64,000 nt of DNA from Terebella lapidaria. Taxonomy: Eukaryota > Annelida > Polychaeta > Terebellida > Terebellidae. A model generated the notes under the pieces. It made no database searches. It was not told where the DNA came from and saw nothing but the letters and a program-made list of their open reading frames with translations. Of the stretch, positions 1 through 10,046 are shown in pieces. The DNA lies in assembly GCA_949152475.1 (NCBI GenBank), contig OX424559.1, forward strand, positions 36,253,119 to 36,317,118, given 5' to 3'. Numbering within the stretch: position 1 is the first letter of the stretch; each line of letters begins with the position of its first letter. A program made the translations under genes and the position numbers.

Positions 1-1
1 C

Positions 2-1030
2 ATCATCCAAAGACTTGTAAAACAGAATGAAGAGCTACGAAATCAGCTACAACGCTTCAAGGCTGAGGAACATTCGAAGGACGTCTGTAAAAATCACAAT
101 GGACATCCCAAACAGTTGCCATCTGTTAGCTTCGAAACCTTGCTTATGAAAAAACATTTATTTCCTTACTACACAGGATTTGATTTCAATCGTTTCAGCT
201 TTCTACTAAATTTTTTTGTTCCTAACAAAGACGCTGCACCACTGGTTTATGCAAAATCGAAAGCAGCTGCCTCCGAAATGTCCCTACAGAATCAGATGCT
301 TATGACTTTTGTGAAGCTACGGTTGAATTTTGATTTCGTGCACATATCCAATTTGTTTTGAGTATCCCCACAAGATGCTAGTAACCTTTTTAATGACTGG
401 ATCAACTATATTTTTTTCACCCTCGCCTCATTACCCATATGGCCCCAGAGACAAACCATCCAAGAACAGATGCCAGCACTATTCAGACAGGATTTTCCGA
501 ATACCCTACTCATCCTGGATGCAACAGAACTGCCTACTCAAAAACCTGCATCCTTGAGAACGCAGAGTCAACTGTACTCGGAATCAAGCACAACATTGAA
601 GGGCCTGATAGGTATTGATCCAAGTGGTAACATCACCTTCATCTCGACTTTGTTTGGAGGATCCATCTCAGACAAGGAGCTCACAAACAGAAGCGGACTT
701 TTGACACATTTGAAAATAATGTTGGAAAAAAAGTTTCTGCAGAAAGGAGATGGTGTGATGGTTGACAAGGGTTTTCATATCCGAGAGGAGATAGAGGGAC
801 TCGGACTGAAATTACACATACCACCTTTCGCACATGATGGATCACAACTTAGTGAGAAGGACGTTGAAGCAACACGGAAAATCGCCAGACACAGAGTTCA
901 TGTAGAAAGAGCAATTTCTAGAATCAAAAAGTTCAAAATTGTTGGACAGAAAGTTGAACCAACTTCGTTCAAAAGCATTGATCAGATTTGGTTCGTATAC
1001 AAATTTCATGCCTCCCCTAATCAGTAAGTA
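2..1030 (+). pseudogene. ISL2EU-type (PIF/Harbinger-like) DDE transposase, one in-frame stop
   Basis: A single frame runs from the left edge to a stop at 1028-1030, interrupted only by a TGA at 359-361. The left part has a coiled-coil-like stretch (KQNEELRNQLQRF) and the helical segment usual before the catalytic core (ending FVKLRLNFDF). The core carries FPNTLLILDATELPTQKP (first catalytic Asp), TLFGGSISDKELT, GVMVDKGF (second Asp) and RHRVHVERAISRIKKFK (Glu region), the pattern of DDE_Tnp_4 (HARBI1-like) nucleases. The family cuts and pastes its own element by DNA strand transfer in the nucleus. The TGA sits where a Cys or Trp codon would be one base away, so it looks like a recent nonsense change. 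A THAP domain, usual in this family, would lie left of the window. Domain identity is firm; the ISL2EU subgroup is inferred partly from the neighbouring SWIM gene. Confidence 0.85.
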
Positions 1031-1078
1031 ATCACACACTGCCCAATGAAATCAAGTATATTTGGACACATGGGAGTA

Positions 1079-2598
1079 TTACCCTTCTTGGATCAAATTG
1101 ACTGACTATAACAATTTTGTATAAAGGTAATTACATGTAACATGTGTAAGACTGAAATATGAATTGTTCATGTGATACACTGCACAATGTTTATGGATTC
1201 TGGTAGTTCAGTTTTATAACCATGAAAAATATGAGTACCTTATACACTAGAGCACATCCTAGTGGAACTTCTCCACAGCTGGTCCCAATCAAAATGGGTG
1301 TGCTTGATGCTTGGTAGCTTGCTGATGCAGCGTGGAACCCCAGCAGCATCTCTCTTTGTTTCACACAATCTTCAGTGCTCAGATTTCTGTAATTAATAGG
1401 AAAATTCTATCAGAATTCATAGAAAAACATATTGGGTTTTGTGAGTGCTCTATATGCTTGTTGTCTCAATTTTCCCTAACATGTGTACAGTTCCAATATC
1501 AACACTGTCAAATTGCAAATCACATTACCATATGTGTAAATTATGATACTAGTATATATCTGTCATGGAGTTCAATTTACCTGTTGTCATTAAAAACTGC
1601 AGTCAGTGGCTTTCTTTTTCTTTTCGAGTTGGTGGGGTTTGATATTGTCATCTGAGTCACTGGCTCGGATGTAATTTTGGGTCCTCGTGGGACGTCCCAC
1701 TTACTCGTCAGACTGGTACAGGAGGGGTGGCTGGGTACCTCCTTCAGACCCAGAAGCAGCCACTCCTCCAACAACATCACCAGTGCGATCGTGTGAGAGC
1801 ATTCTCCAGAGATACTGAAACCGAATAAGATAACTTCGTAAAATATCAATCTAGATCTACTTAAATTTTTAAATAAGTCATGAAAAAATCTACTGTTAGG
1901 CCTAGCCCTAGAACAAATCCATATAGATCTATATTTAGATTCTATATTACTGACACAACTGAATGTACCAAATAAAGCACAACAAGTTACATTTAAGCAT
2001 TCCACAGAAATTGACTGTTTATTATATAAGTACCTCATCAGTTTTACCAATGACACATACTTCAAACAACACTGGGCCACACTATCTGTCTATATCAATG
2101 TGTTGACTTGTGCTACAGTAGGTAGCATTGGGTACCGGGGTACTACACTAGTTATAGATTGGGTACATTATGATTTGACATTTTTGACATTTAGCTATCA
2201 AAATGCCAACTGTATTCTCTGACATCACATAGCGTCAGTACAAGTGTCTTCATTATTTATTGTGATAAAGTGTACATTGGATCTATATGTATACACTGTA
2301 TAGAACTAAAAATGAATATTTACCCAGCTTTGCAGGAGCAATACGCATCAGTTATTGCCTCCGAAGACACAGTCAGGTGGATCGAATGCAGCGATGCTGT
2401 TCTTTTCTGACTTCGAAATATTTTCGCTGACACTTCCACATTGTTGTCACCTTTCACAATTTTAACTGATGAAATATATCGTTCGATCGCAAATGACTTT
2501 GCTCGCTGTTTTTGTCGTAAAGTCAGCGATTTAGGCCAAAAACTCAATGAAAACTGTTCCGGTAGCAATAACAAAGTGCCGTCTGCGCCGGTCGCCAT
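1079..2598 (-). CDS. SWIM zinc-finger accessory protein of the ISL2EU transposon (four exons, 227 aa)
   Basis: Four exons read in one frame across canonical splice sites: 2598-2324, 1814-1581, 1386-1239 and 1105-1079. Donors are GTAAAT, GTAAAT and GTACTC; acceptors end TTTCAG, TTACAG and TTATAG. Exon 1 starts MATGADG and ends CSCKAG; exon 2 continues GISGECSHTIAL, so the intron splits the SWIM motif (C-x-C-xn-C-x-H). The rest (SCTSLTSKWDVPRGPKI, then KRKRKP, then SCGEVPLG) matches the segment that precedes the YqaJ nuclease in ISL2EU second-gene proteins. That nuclease is absent, so the protein is short but reads without a break (684 nt = 227 codons plus stop). SWIM fingers bind DNA or protein. 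The gene is tail-to-tail with the transposase, 50 bp apart. Exon 4 is only 27 nt and is the least certain part. Confidence 0.7.
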
Positions 2599-2640
2599 GT
2601 TGTCTCTCGATGGTTTGTTTACCTTTTTTGTCCGAGTCTG

Positions 2641-2679
2641 CTAAGCCCCGCCCCTTTTCAGTAAGTGGGCGGGGCTTAG
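2641..2679. promoter_or_regulatory. GC-rich palindrome upstream of the SWIM gene
   Basis: Thirteen-base perfect arms (CTAAGCCCCGCCC at 2641-2653 and its complement at 2667-2679) flank a 13-base loop. The arms contain GGGCGGGGC, an Sp/KLF-type GC box. It lies 43 bp upstream of the SWIM gene's ATG, where a promoter would be expected. It could also be a terminal structure of the transposon. Promoter role is inferred from position only. Confidence 0.4.
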
Positions 2680-2788
2680 CGATAGGTCAATTGTCTACAG
2701 AGGCCAGGCCAGGCTTACAAACGTATAGGCAGATCGGACCTCGCCAGTGGGGCTTGACGATGGAGACTCCCACTGTCATCTCGATAAG

Positions 2789-3465
2789 ATTGTAGGTATC
2801 AATCTATTACCACAAATACAGTAGATTTTGATGATGCCAATAACAAACGTAAAATGCAACATTTTGCAATAGAAACAAAGCCCGACCAAAATAGTTTATC
2901 CGAAGACACACTGGCGTCATCAGGGGCAGACAATGTGTTAAATGTAGTTGTTTCTACTGTACAACTGATGGTATTAGTATACAACTGCCCAACAACCTAT
3001 GGAAACATTTTAGAAATCCGAAACAAACCCCATGGAACAGATATATGACAAGTACATAAGTACCTAATCAATAGCCAGAAGGCTACTGAGTTGATGGTAT
3101 CCTCGGGGACAGATTTAACGTCCGCCAGCAGTGACACCGACTCAGTGGTATGAATGTAGGTATCAATCTATTACCACAATTACAGTAGATTTTGATGATG
3201 CCAATAACAAACGTAAAATACAACATTTTGCAATAGAAACAAAGCCCGACCAAATAGTTTATCCAAAGACACACTGGCGTCATCAGGGGCAGACAGTGTG
3301 TTAAATGTAGTTGTTTCTACTGTACACCTGATGGAATTAGTATACAACTGCCCAACAACCTATGAAAATATTTTAGGAAACCGAAACAAACCCCATGGAA
3401 CAGATATATGACAAGTACATGAGTACCTAATAAATAGCCAGAAGGCTACTGAGTTGATGGTATAA
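2789..3465 (+). repeat. Dispersed repeat family B, about 1.9 tandem units of ~360 bp
   Basis: Two direct units begin near 2792 and 3154 with TAGGTATCAATCTATTACCAC. Each has an A part (~130 bp, ending TCATCAGGGGCAGA) and a B part (~230 bp, with CTGCCCAACAACCTATG and AACCCCATGGAACAG). The same family recurs at 18105-18310 and, reversed, at 22108-22618. The stretch is non-coding; short ORFs in it are not conserved between copies. The mobile class is not clear. Tandem A-B-A structure is compatible with Helentron-derived elements. Confidence 0.8.
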
Positions 3466-3566
3466 GTTACTTTGGAGTAGACGAGTTGGCAGCAGAGCAT
3501 CAGAGACGTGGTCTCAGCTGCTGGAGGATTTTATGCTGTTGGCATTTCCAAGCCAGTGGCTCTGCC

Positions 3567-4194
3567 TACCTACTTCGGACAGCATCCTCTTCCAGATGGG
3601 CCTACATCCTCGAGTGGCTGACCTGCCAGTATCTGCCAAGACATCAGCGGAGCTAGTGAGACTCCTCTGCTAGCCCCGATGCGTCGCGCTGGGAGAAGCT
3701 GGGTTAGACTACAGTCACAGCGATCAAATGGCCCAACAGTGTTAGAAGCTTTTCCTGGTGAGAATCCTGCCCGTGGCTGTTAAATAGAAGACGCCTGTGG
3801 TCATCCATTCACCTCAGTATAGCAACACTAACGAAGTCTACAAAGATGTGCTGGACATCCTACAACAGCATTTCCCAGCTGGACATCCCATCTATCTGCA
3901 CTGTTTCACTGGGAACCTGCGTCAGTAGTAGATGTGAATGAAGCTTTCCCGAACTGTTACTTCGGCTTCGGTTTGAAGATCATCTACAACACCTCAGAGG
4001 AAGTTGCTCAGACCCTACAGGAGCTGCCGCAAGACTGCATCCTACTCGAGAGCGATGCTCCCTTCCTGCTTCCCCACCCCTGGGCACTGAGGCCCGTAGT
4101 GGACACCATCGCTCATGCACACAACTTTGCACCAATAATGGTCTGCGACTTAGCCAAGTTGAACGCCTACTTGCTGTCTCGGATATCTGAGTGA
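3567..4194 (+). pseudogene. TatD-family deoxyribonuclease retrocopy (TATDN-like), dead
   Basis: Translation gives GLHPRVADLPVSAKT, VALGEAGLDYSHSDQMAQQ, KTPVVIHSPQYSNTNEVY, YLHCFTG, then EAFPNCYFGFGLKI and CILLESDAPFLLPHPW, ending LSRISE-stop. These are the ordered blocks of TatD metal-dependent DNases, including the metal-site HxR/HP region, the Glu of GEAGLDY, the His of VIHSP and HCF, and the Asp of ESDAP. No introns interrupt the blocks, so it looks like a processed copy of a host gene. It is dead: in-frame stops follow RLLC, AQQC and PVAVK, and the frame changes between HCFTG (about 3912) and VVDVNEAFP. Identity to the family is strong; which TATDN paralogue was the parent is not resolved. 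Confidence 0.8.
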
Positions 4195-4347
4195 TTTAGT
4201 GTGCATGGTTCTCTGTCATTGGTTCTCGTCTCCGTAATGATTGTCAATGATTGGGGCAGTCTTCTCATGTTTCATCACTTTCGGCTGTTGGTCAGTTGTC
4301 TCCGTTATGACTACTGACGGCTGGGGGCTGAACTCATTCAACTCATT

Positions 4348-4716
4348 CGACTGCCACCGATCTGCCGAGAAGAACCTTCTGGCTGTTCCAAGGTGTCGAA
4401 CTACAGCATACGGTGGTGCTGCATTTGCAGGACCTCGTATTTGGAACTCTTTACCTCAAGACATTAGAATGTGTACTTCACTGGCAGCTTTCAAGTCAAG
4501 ATTAAAAACTCACCTATTTCGTGTGTAACATCTAGTCGTAACTAATTGTTTTATTCTTCCATGTTCTAGTCAAATGTATGTCTTTGTCACTGAATCTATG
4601 TAATTTTACTTAACTTTTAAAAATATACATTTGTTTAACACTGTACAGCGCATTGGGAATATTGTCATGTTGTAATGCGCTATATAAGTAATAAATATTA
4701 TTATTATTATTATTAT
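4348..4716 (+). mobile_element. 3' end of an L2/CR1-like LINE, 5'-truncated
   Basis: Codons to 4528 read LLAVPRCRTTAYG, AAFAGPRIWNSLPQDIR and FKSRLKTHLF, the conserved tail of reverse-transcriptase ORFs of L2/CR1-type LINEs. It is followed by a 3' UTR ending GCGCTATATAAGTAATAA and a (ATT)n run at 4693-4716. Such GCGCTATATAA plus microsatellite endings are usual for L2-like LINEs and the SINEs that borrow their tails. The copy keeps only the last ~60 codons, as expected from incomplete reverse transcription. Confidence 0.8.
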
Positions 4717-5254
4717 CACCCTTGTGAATAGATGTATATACTGTAGATATAGCCGAGTTGGGCTCTAGTTTCATTTGAGGAAATTCGACAAAATTTTATA
4801 GAATTTACAGAACCTAGTCTTTCAAAACGGCGGAGGGTGTAGTAGAAACAGCTAAGAAAGTACTGCCACCTGGGGAAAAAGTGAACGTAATTTACTAAGT
4901 ATTAAGTGCTGCCCCTTCCGGGTATAACTTCCATCATCCCTCGTACGTTGCTGCCCCTGTTGGATGAACACGATATACTTCAGAAGAACACCAACCCCTG
5001 AGAAGAACGGACCAGAAAAACCCCGCTGCTGCTGATTGCTGCTGTATTGCAGCCGCGATCTGTAGTTGAAGACCCCATCGATAACGTGGGGTTGAACAGC
5101 AGAAGCATAACACAACACGGCACGACTTTCAACTTCAATAGACAGATAAAATATGAATGACACGCGCCTCCAATGTGTACCAAACAAATCTATGCATGGT
5201 CATATATCAACATACAGCTGCCCAATTCCACACATAAGCAGGTATTATGTATAG
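4717..5254. other. No gene recognised
   Basis: Unique-looking sequence between the LINE tail and the hairpin cluster. A 111-codon minus-strand ORF (4852-5187) and an overlapping 67-codon one have no recognisable motif and look like chance. Confidence 0.5.
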
Positions 5255-5353
5255 GATAATGCACAAGGACGAGGGTCTCTCGCCAATAGTGACCGAGTGC
5301 CCGAAGGGCACGAGGCCACTATTGGCGAGAGACCCGCGTCCGCGTGCATTATC
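5255..5353. repeat. Snap-back hairpin H1, ~48-bp arms, almost no loop
   Basis: The left arm starts GATAATGCAC and runs through GGGTCTCTCGCCAATAGTG; the right arm is its reverse complement ending GTGCATTATC. The centre is GTGCCCGAAGGGCAC. About 42 of 48 arm positions pair. It looks like a foldback MITE or a hairpin-RNA locus. Confidence 0.85.
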
Positions 5354-5356
5354 TGA

Positions 5357-5459
5357 CTTAGTGCAGGGGTTCCTATTCGCAGAAATAGTAACCTGCTGGT
5401 AACTCTGCTCAATAGTGACCTGTCAACAACAAAGGAAACGGCCTCAACCATGCACTAAG
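5357..5459. repeat. Weak inverted pair between H1 and H2
   Basis: CTTAGTGCA at 5357-5365 pairs perfectly with TGCACTAAG at 5451-5459. Inside are two direct copies of AATAGTRACCTG. Arms are short; it may be the termini of a tiny element inserted between H1 and H2. Confidence 0.5.
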
Positions 5460-5565
5460 AAATAGAAAAACCCCGAGGAACAGGGGGTTATTCAACATGT
5501 TCGAGGGCGGCAGCTTGAGACTATGTTGAATAACTCCCTGTTACTCGAGGGGTTTCTCTATTTTA
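5459..5565. repeat. Snap-back hairpin H2, ~40-bp arms
   Basis: The left arm (AAATAGAAAAACCCCGAGGA, then GGGGGTTATTCAACAT) pairs with a right arm reading ATGTTGAATAACTCCCTGTT and ending GGTTTCTCTATTT. The loop is about 25 nt. It touches the preceding inverted pair and shares its right edge with the next hairpin. Confidence 0.85.
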
Positions 5566-5664
5566 AACCATACAGAAAACTACTCAGCCGTGACCGGCAG
5601 GTGTTTAACCAACATACTGCATTGATTAAACACCTGAGAGAACAATGCAAGTATGGTTTAAAAT
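5561..5664. repeat. Partial hairpin H2b
   Basis: ATTTTAAACCATAC (5561-5574) pairs perfectly with GTATGGTTTAAAAT (5651-5664), and an inner pair CAGGTGTTTAA / TTAAACACCTG lies at about 5600 and 5627. The rest of the arms pairs poorly. An unrecognised 147-codon ORF (5523-5966) overlaps it and is not supported as a gene. Confidence 0.6.
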
Positions 5665-6270
5665 CTGTTTTGTTACCTGTTTGTTGGCGGTTGTTTTTCT
5701 CAGCAGTTCACAAATCGCCAATACATGACTTACTGATTCATTGGCTGGCGGAAGCAACGTTGACATCTACGAACGCCAATATGCCCAGCTACGGGTGTTT
5801 AATGAGTGATGTGAAGTTGCCAATTGGAACAAAAACACAAAACAACGTTATAGCACCAAGTAAAAGATATGTTATGACACAGGCACGGCAGAGGATGCTC
5901 TCTGATTTATGGGAAAGGAAATACCAGACACCGGCTACATCTGCCCATGATGCTAACGATCTCTGACAGTAGTTGCAAGGAAAATGAGTAGCCCTGAAAC
6001 GACGTAAGAATGACCCCCGAAACCCACGGCCAGTTCCGAAAACATTGAATGGAAACAAACTGTGTGCGTTAGTAATGAAAGGAAAATACGCAGCAGCAGC
6101 TAAATACCGTAGGTGAACATTCCCTTGCTGCTAAGCGCGCTTAGCTTTCATTGCATATGACTGTTTCCAACGGTTTCTCAATGAATTGCACTTGCTTAGG
6201 ACAACATACAAGAGGATCATAATGTGAGACATCAGGAAAAGGAGAGGTCCAACATGATGTTCCCGCCCCA
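5665..6270. other. No gene recognised
   Basis: No motif, repeat or splice-flanked exon seen. A long ORF on each strand exists here but neither resembles a known family. Confidence 0.4.
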
Positions 6271-6274
6271 CTTA

Positions 6275-6991
6275 ACCTCTTAGCCGCAAGACCTGAGAAA
6301 TTGTCCCACGCCGGGCAATTTTTTCAGGAAAATTGCAAAATATATATCATGACAATATTTTTAAAGAAAGACCCACTGTTGATTGAAATTAATTAAACCA
6401 ATATGAAAACGTATCTAGCCTTATGCAAGCAGCATGAGGGCCTTTATGTGTTCTGGTTACCACAGCAATAACCTCACAACAACCAATAATTCTGCAACAT
6501 TTCACACAATCTTAAAATAGTATACACGAAAGCATGCTTTCACAGAATATAAATATCCCCATGTCGTTGATTATGAACAAGATACATGCAACTCAGGTTC
6601 TTTCAACAGACGGATTGTTGATGTGAAATATCATACCAAACTGATACAAATGACAGTGAATTCACTGGAGAATAATTTTGCTCAGCCTGTTCTCACACAT
6701 ACATATATACATCTGTCAGACGACAACACCAGGGGAAACCCAAGAGTTTCTCTTTGGATTACATGCATTCCCATTGTATAGATATACTATTTTTGCTCCA
6801 AAAACGATTGTAAACTTACACTACAACAATTTTATCAATATACGGAAACTGTATGGGGACTTTCGACTGAAAAATATAGGCCGTACAGGAAGAAATGTGG
6901 AGAGGAATTTGCGCCGGATATTTCCGGCACATAGGCGTCACACAATTACGTTTTGCGTCGGAAATATCCGGCGCTGTAGGCGGTGAAGAGG
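6275..6991. mobile_element. piggyBac-type non-autonomous element with TTAA target sites
   Basis: TTAA at 6271-6274 and 6992-6995 flank a 717-bp unit whose ends are inverted (CCTCTTAGCCGC at left; GCGGTGAAGAGG at right). TTAA duplication with CC-starting short TIRs is the signature of piggyBac elements. A subterminal inverted pair, GCCGGATATTTCC / GGAAATATCCGGC, sits near the right end. There is no transposase, so it is a MITE mobilised in trans. Confidence 0.75.
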
Positions 6992-7117
6992 TTAACAGCA
7001 GCGATACGTTGAAAGTAAGATATTATTTGTCATTGCAGCCAGCAATCACCACAGTTTGTGTATGTTTGATATGACAGTCTTTGCCATTGTACATGAAAAC
7101 ATGTCATTATACATCAG

Positions 7118-7297
7118 GCCGTGGACATCCCATTACAAAGCGTCGTGCCTGGGCCGAAGGATTTCGACGCAGTGCGGATGAGCATGACTGACATCGTGTC
7201 GCGGATCCTTGTGGATTTCATTTCAACTTTCGGGATGTTCGCATTGGCCGTCATATCCGGCATGCTTACATCAAGGAATCTGGGCAGAAAAATGTAG
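7118..7297 (+). CDS. Candidate terminal exon with a membrane helix, unknown host gene
   Basis: After an acceptor-like ATACATCAG the frame reads AVDIPLQSVVPGPKDFDAVR, MSMTDIVSRI, then LVDFISTFGMFALAVISGML and SRNLGRKM-stop (59 codons). The hydrophobic run followed by a positive tail looks like a C-terminal transmembrane helix. Base composition is richer in G+C than the flanks, as in real exons. I do not recognise the family, found no partner exon, and there is no clear poly(A) signal close by, so this is a suggestion only. Confidence 0.35.
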   Translation, partial: AVDIPLQSVVPGPKDFDAVRMSMTDIVSRILVDFISTFGMFALAVISGMLTSRNLGRKM

Positions 7298-8242
7298 TGG
7301 TTAGTAACGTTACATGTTGATATGTGTCATGAAGTTGGTTTGTGACAACACAGCACGAATGACCGGGCAAGCTGTTACACGGGTCAAACAGGAACTTTTT
7401 GGTATCATTTCAGTACAACATAAGGATAATACCCGCAATCCCCAGTTTGACTGACGGCTGCATTGAAATTGAGGAGAGTTTGTACCGTGGACAGGAGAAG
7501 GGCCATTTGTAACACCCTGACATTGTGATAGGTGTACATGTAGTCATGTGTTCCAGTAATAAATTTGGACAAATGTGTGTGTTTATGAAGATCCAAAAGA
7601 TCAGTTACATAGCAATTGCACTTTCCGTATGTATTGGGGCGTTGGGTATTGAGGTTGTACTATAATCGTCTTCACATGGAATAACGTCTTCATTGTCAAT
7701 GACACTTAGATCAATGTGCACACGAGAGGATGTGCGAAGCGATGAGAGCATGTATTGCCCATAACAATTCCCGGGACCGTCTGGAATGAGTGGAACCTGA
7801 TTGGAAGATTTCCACCACAGAGAACTGATGTTGCAGGTGACTCATGTTCGTTATGTATAGGTTTTAAAGAAATGAGCACTCATGCAGCATGTCGAGGGCC
7901 GAAAAAGAACACATACCGGTACCCCATGGAATTTATTTTTGCAGGGTGTCATTAACGGCCAATTCAGTGTACACTCGAGTGCGGACAGAGCTACTATGGC
8001 CTATTTCGAAGACATGTACAGTTATTCTTCTTCATTCTGTTGGCCATGCAGCTATTGGACAAGACGTGTCTGGATGACACCCCGGTGTGTCCAGCACAAA
8101 GCAGAGCGTCCATAAAGTAGCCTGTCACATCGTTAAGGCATTTTGTTCCATAACAGTTCAATGAATGAGGGTACAGGTCCTCAATACTGTGTGAAATACA
8201 TGTACATCCTCCCTCAACCGCAATGGTTATAGTGTTTGCACT
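7298..8242. other. No gene recognised
   Basis: Several 60-77 codon ORFs at 7755-8115 overlap each other in different frames and show no family motif. Nothing else seen. Confidence 0.4.
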
Positions 8243-8482
8243 GTGTTCATATTCATAGCCAATACTGTCTGGTCAGCAACATCACTGCTGGAGATTTCCG
8301 ACGCCATAGACTCCGTTGTGACACCAGAAGAGATAAACCAGTTTTTTACCGCTTCCGACGACGAAGATGACCAGGATGTTTCTGGCACCTCCAATCCTGG
8401 CAACTGGTGTACTTGTAGTCAAAGTAAGAAAACCTGTATTACACATCGCGAATATGCGGAAGGATGCATCAAGGAGTATTGA
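8243..8482 (+). CDS. Candidate exon or remnant resembling a P2X7-C-terminal-like zinc domain
   Basis: The frame reads SLLEISDAIDSVVTPEEINQ, then FFTASDDEDDQDV, SNPGNWCTCSQ and CITHREYAEGCIKEY-stop. Acidic lead-in followed by WCxC and then CITxHxxF/Y..C is the order seen in P2RX7_C-type zinc domains common in invertebrates, but the middle Cys-rich piece (about 15-20 residues) is missing. Either a donor at 8424 (CAAA/GTAAGA) leads to a further exon, with acceptor near 8258, or this is a shortened remnant. No other exon of such a gene was found nearby. Confidence 0.35.
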   Translation: MFIFIANTVWSATSLLEISDAIDSVVTPEEINQFFTASDDEDDQDVSGTSNPGNWCTCSQSKKTCITHREYAEGCIKEY

Positions 8483-9466
8483 AGTTACCGGCATATAATG
8501 TATATGTAACGATAATCATGTGGTATACAATTAATTTGAATAGTACTAGTATACCATGGTAGATGGGGTCAGATGGTGCAATGGTCCAACCTCATGTGTT
8601 CGAGGGGGGGGGGGGGGGGTTCCACGCTGAATGCGCACGGCAGGAATGGGCTGAACTTCCAGAGAAAGACGAGGATTAGAATTAAGGTATAAGCAGCACT
8701 GGCAATAACTCAACCATTAGATAATCTGAAGGGAAGGTATCAAGCAGTGCATGCACATTGTGTATATGCGTGCAATTTTACATTGAATGACACAAATATC
8801 TGAATATTTTGTGATTGTTGTGAAGTAAAGTCAGAACCACTCCGTACATGTGAAGGGAAGGACTGTCCTTAAGGAAGGAAATTTCAGATGACCTGCGTTT
8901 CCAACAACAGGATGCAGGGTACGTATTCTGTTATCACCATATAAGTATCAAGATATTAGTGTCCTGCTTGTCGTGTCATATGAATTCATACAAGAAATGG
9001 TATTGTTTCACGGAGTGCGAAGGAGTGACCACAAAGGGATATCATGGCCACGTGGAATGGTCTGCTGGATCTTGTTTACTGGGACGGGAGAGAACGGATG
9101 AAGTTTTCGACAGAAACGTGGCCCAGTTTGATGTCCTTGTGCATTCCACCAGTAAAAAAATTGTTGTGTGAACAGTTGTTCAGACAGAAGACCGGAAGAG
9201 TCATCACATTTTACCAAAGTATGCCGCATATCATAGGTGGATGCAAGTCGAAGACCAGACTGGTACAATATGCCCCAAAAACTGTTGTATGTTAGTAGAC
9301 AGTTTGTACATGTAAACTAGAGTTAGATACTTGTCGATGGGAAATCTCATTATATTTTTTTTGCAATTGCCAGTTCAAAGTAATCTTGTTTGAGTATGTT
9401 GTATCAATGTATTTTTTAAACATACCAGGTCGCGAAACTGTAGCAGTCATTCGCCGGGATGTAAAA
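8483..9466. other. No gene recognised; poly-G tract
   Basis: An uninterrupted G run of about 18 sits near 8588-8605. Overlapping ORFs at 8959-9295 lack any family motif. Confidence 0.4.
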
Positions 9467-10046
9467 ACAAGAAAATGCAGCTAACTGCGGGAGATGACAT
9501 TAGAGCTCGAGCACATCATCAGCACCACGACAGCTTACCTCCCCCCCCCCCCCCCACCCACCTGCAAAAAAAAAAAGAAAACTGAACCATATCATGCCCC
9601 ACATGATTCCAATTCATTCCCTATATTATAATGAAACACATAATCGTACTTCAATCATACTCCTAATGAGTAAACATTTATTTTGAACTCAATGAAACAG
9701 GCCTGAATAAATGATATTGAAGCTCAATAAAATATCCTTAAAATATTGGGAACTATGAGGAATACCGTCATTGCGGTAAAATTTGCTTTCCTTTCGGGGA
9801 ACGTGAATTTCCATCGGCTCCGCCATTTTGACGTTTTTCAGACGAGCTGACCATTTTGCGTAATTTTCTCAAACCTAACACATCGATTCATGCATTACAT
9901 ATCTGTGGAATATTCAAAGCTTGCCATCAAATCGAGAGATTTTATGTCAAGGGGCGTCGATAGGTTGGTATGAAACCTCCATAAAAAAGTCAGCACATAG
10001 ACATGTAGAGAGTTGGGGGCTTCGCCCCCAACGCTCTAATGTCAAA
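9467..10046 (+). mobile_element. Dispersed element family X, copy 1
   Basis: Matches, on the opposite strand, the unit at 51828-52599. Shared landmarks are GACATTAGAGC near the left end, ATCATCAGCACCACGACAG, the AACATTTATTTTGAACTCAATG block, and the end GTTGGGGGCTTCGCCCCCAAC followed by GCTCTAATGTC. The end motif is the inverted form of the left GACATTAGAGC, and a perfect GC hairpin sits just inside it. Similarity continues ~28 bp left of the GACATTAGAGC motif, so the true left end is probably near 9467. This copy has a C run (9540-9556) and A run at one internal junction. Non-coding. Confidence 0.75.

Noticed and set aside
5523-5966. 147-codon ORF
   Set aside because: Starts inside a hairpin stem, no recognisable family and no splice context.
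8545-8610. tRNA-like A and B boxes (TGGTGCAATGG and TGTTCGAGG) before a poly-G run
   Set aside because: Spacing and folding are poor and no second copy was seen, so neither a tRNA gene nor a SINE can be supported.
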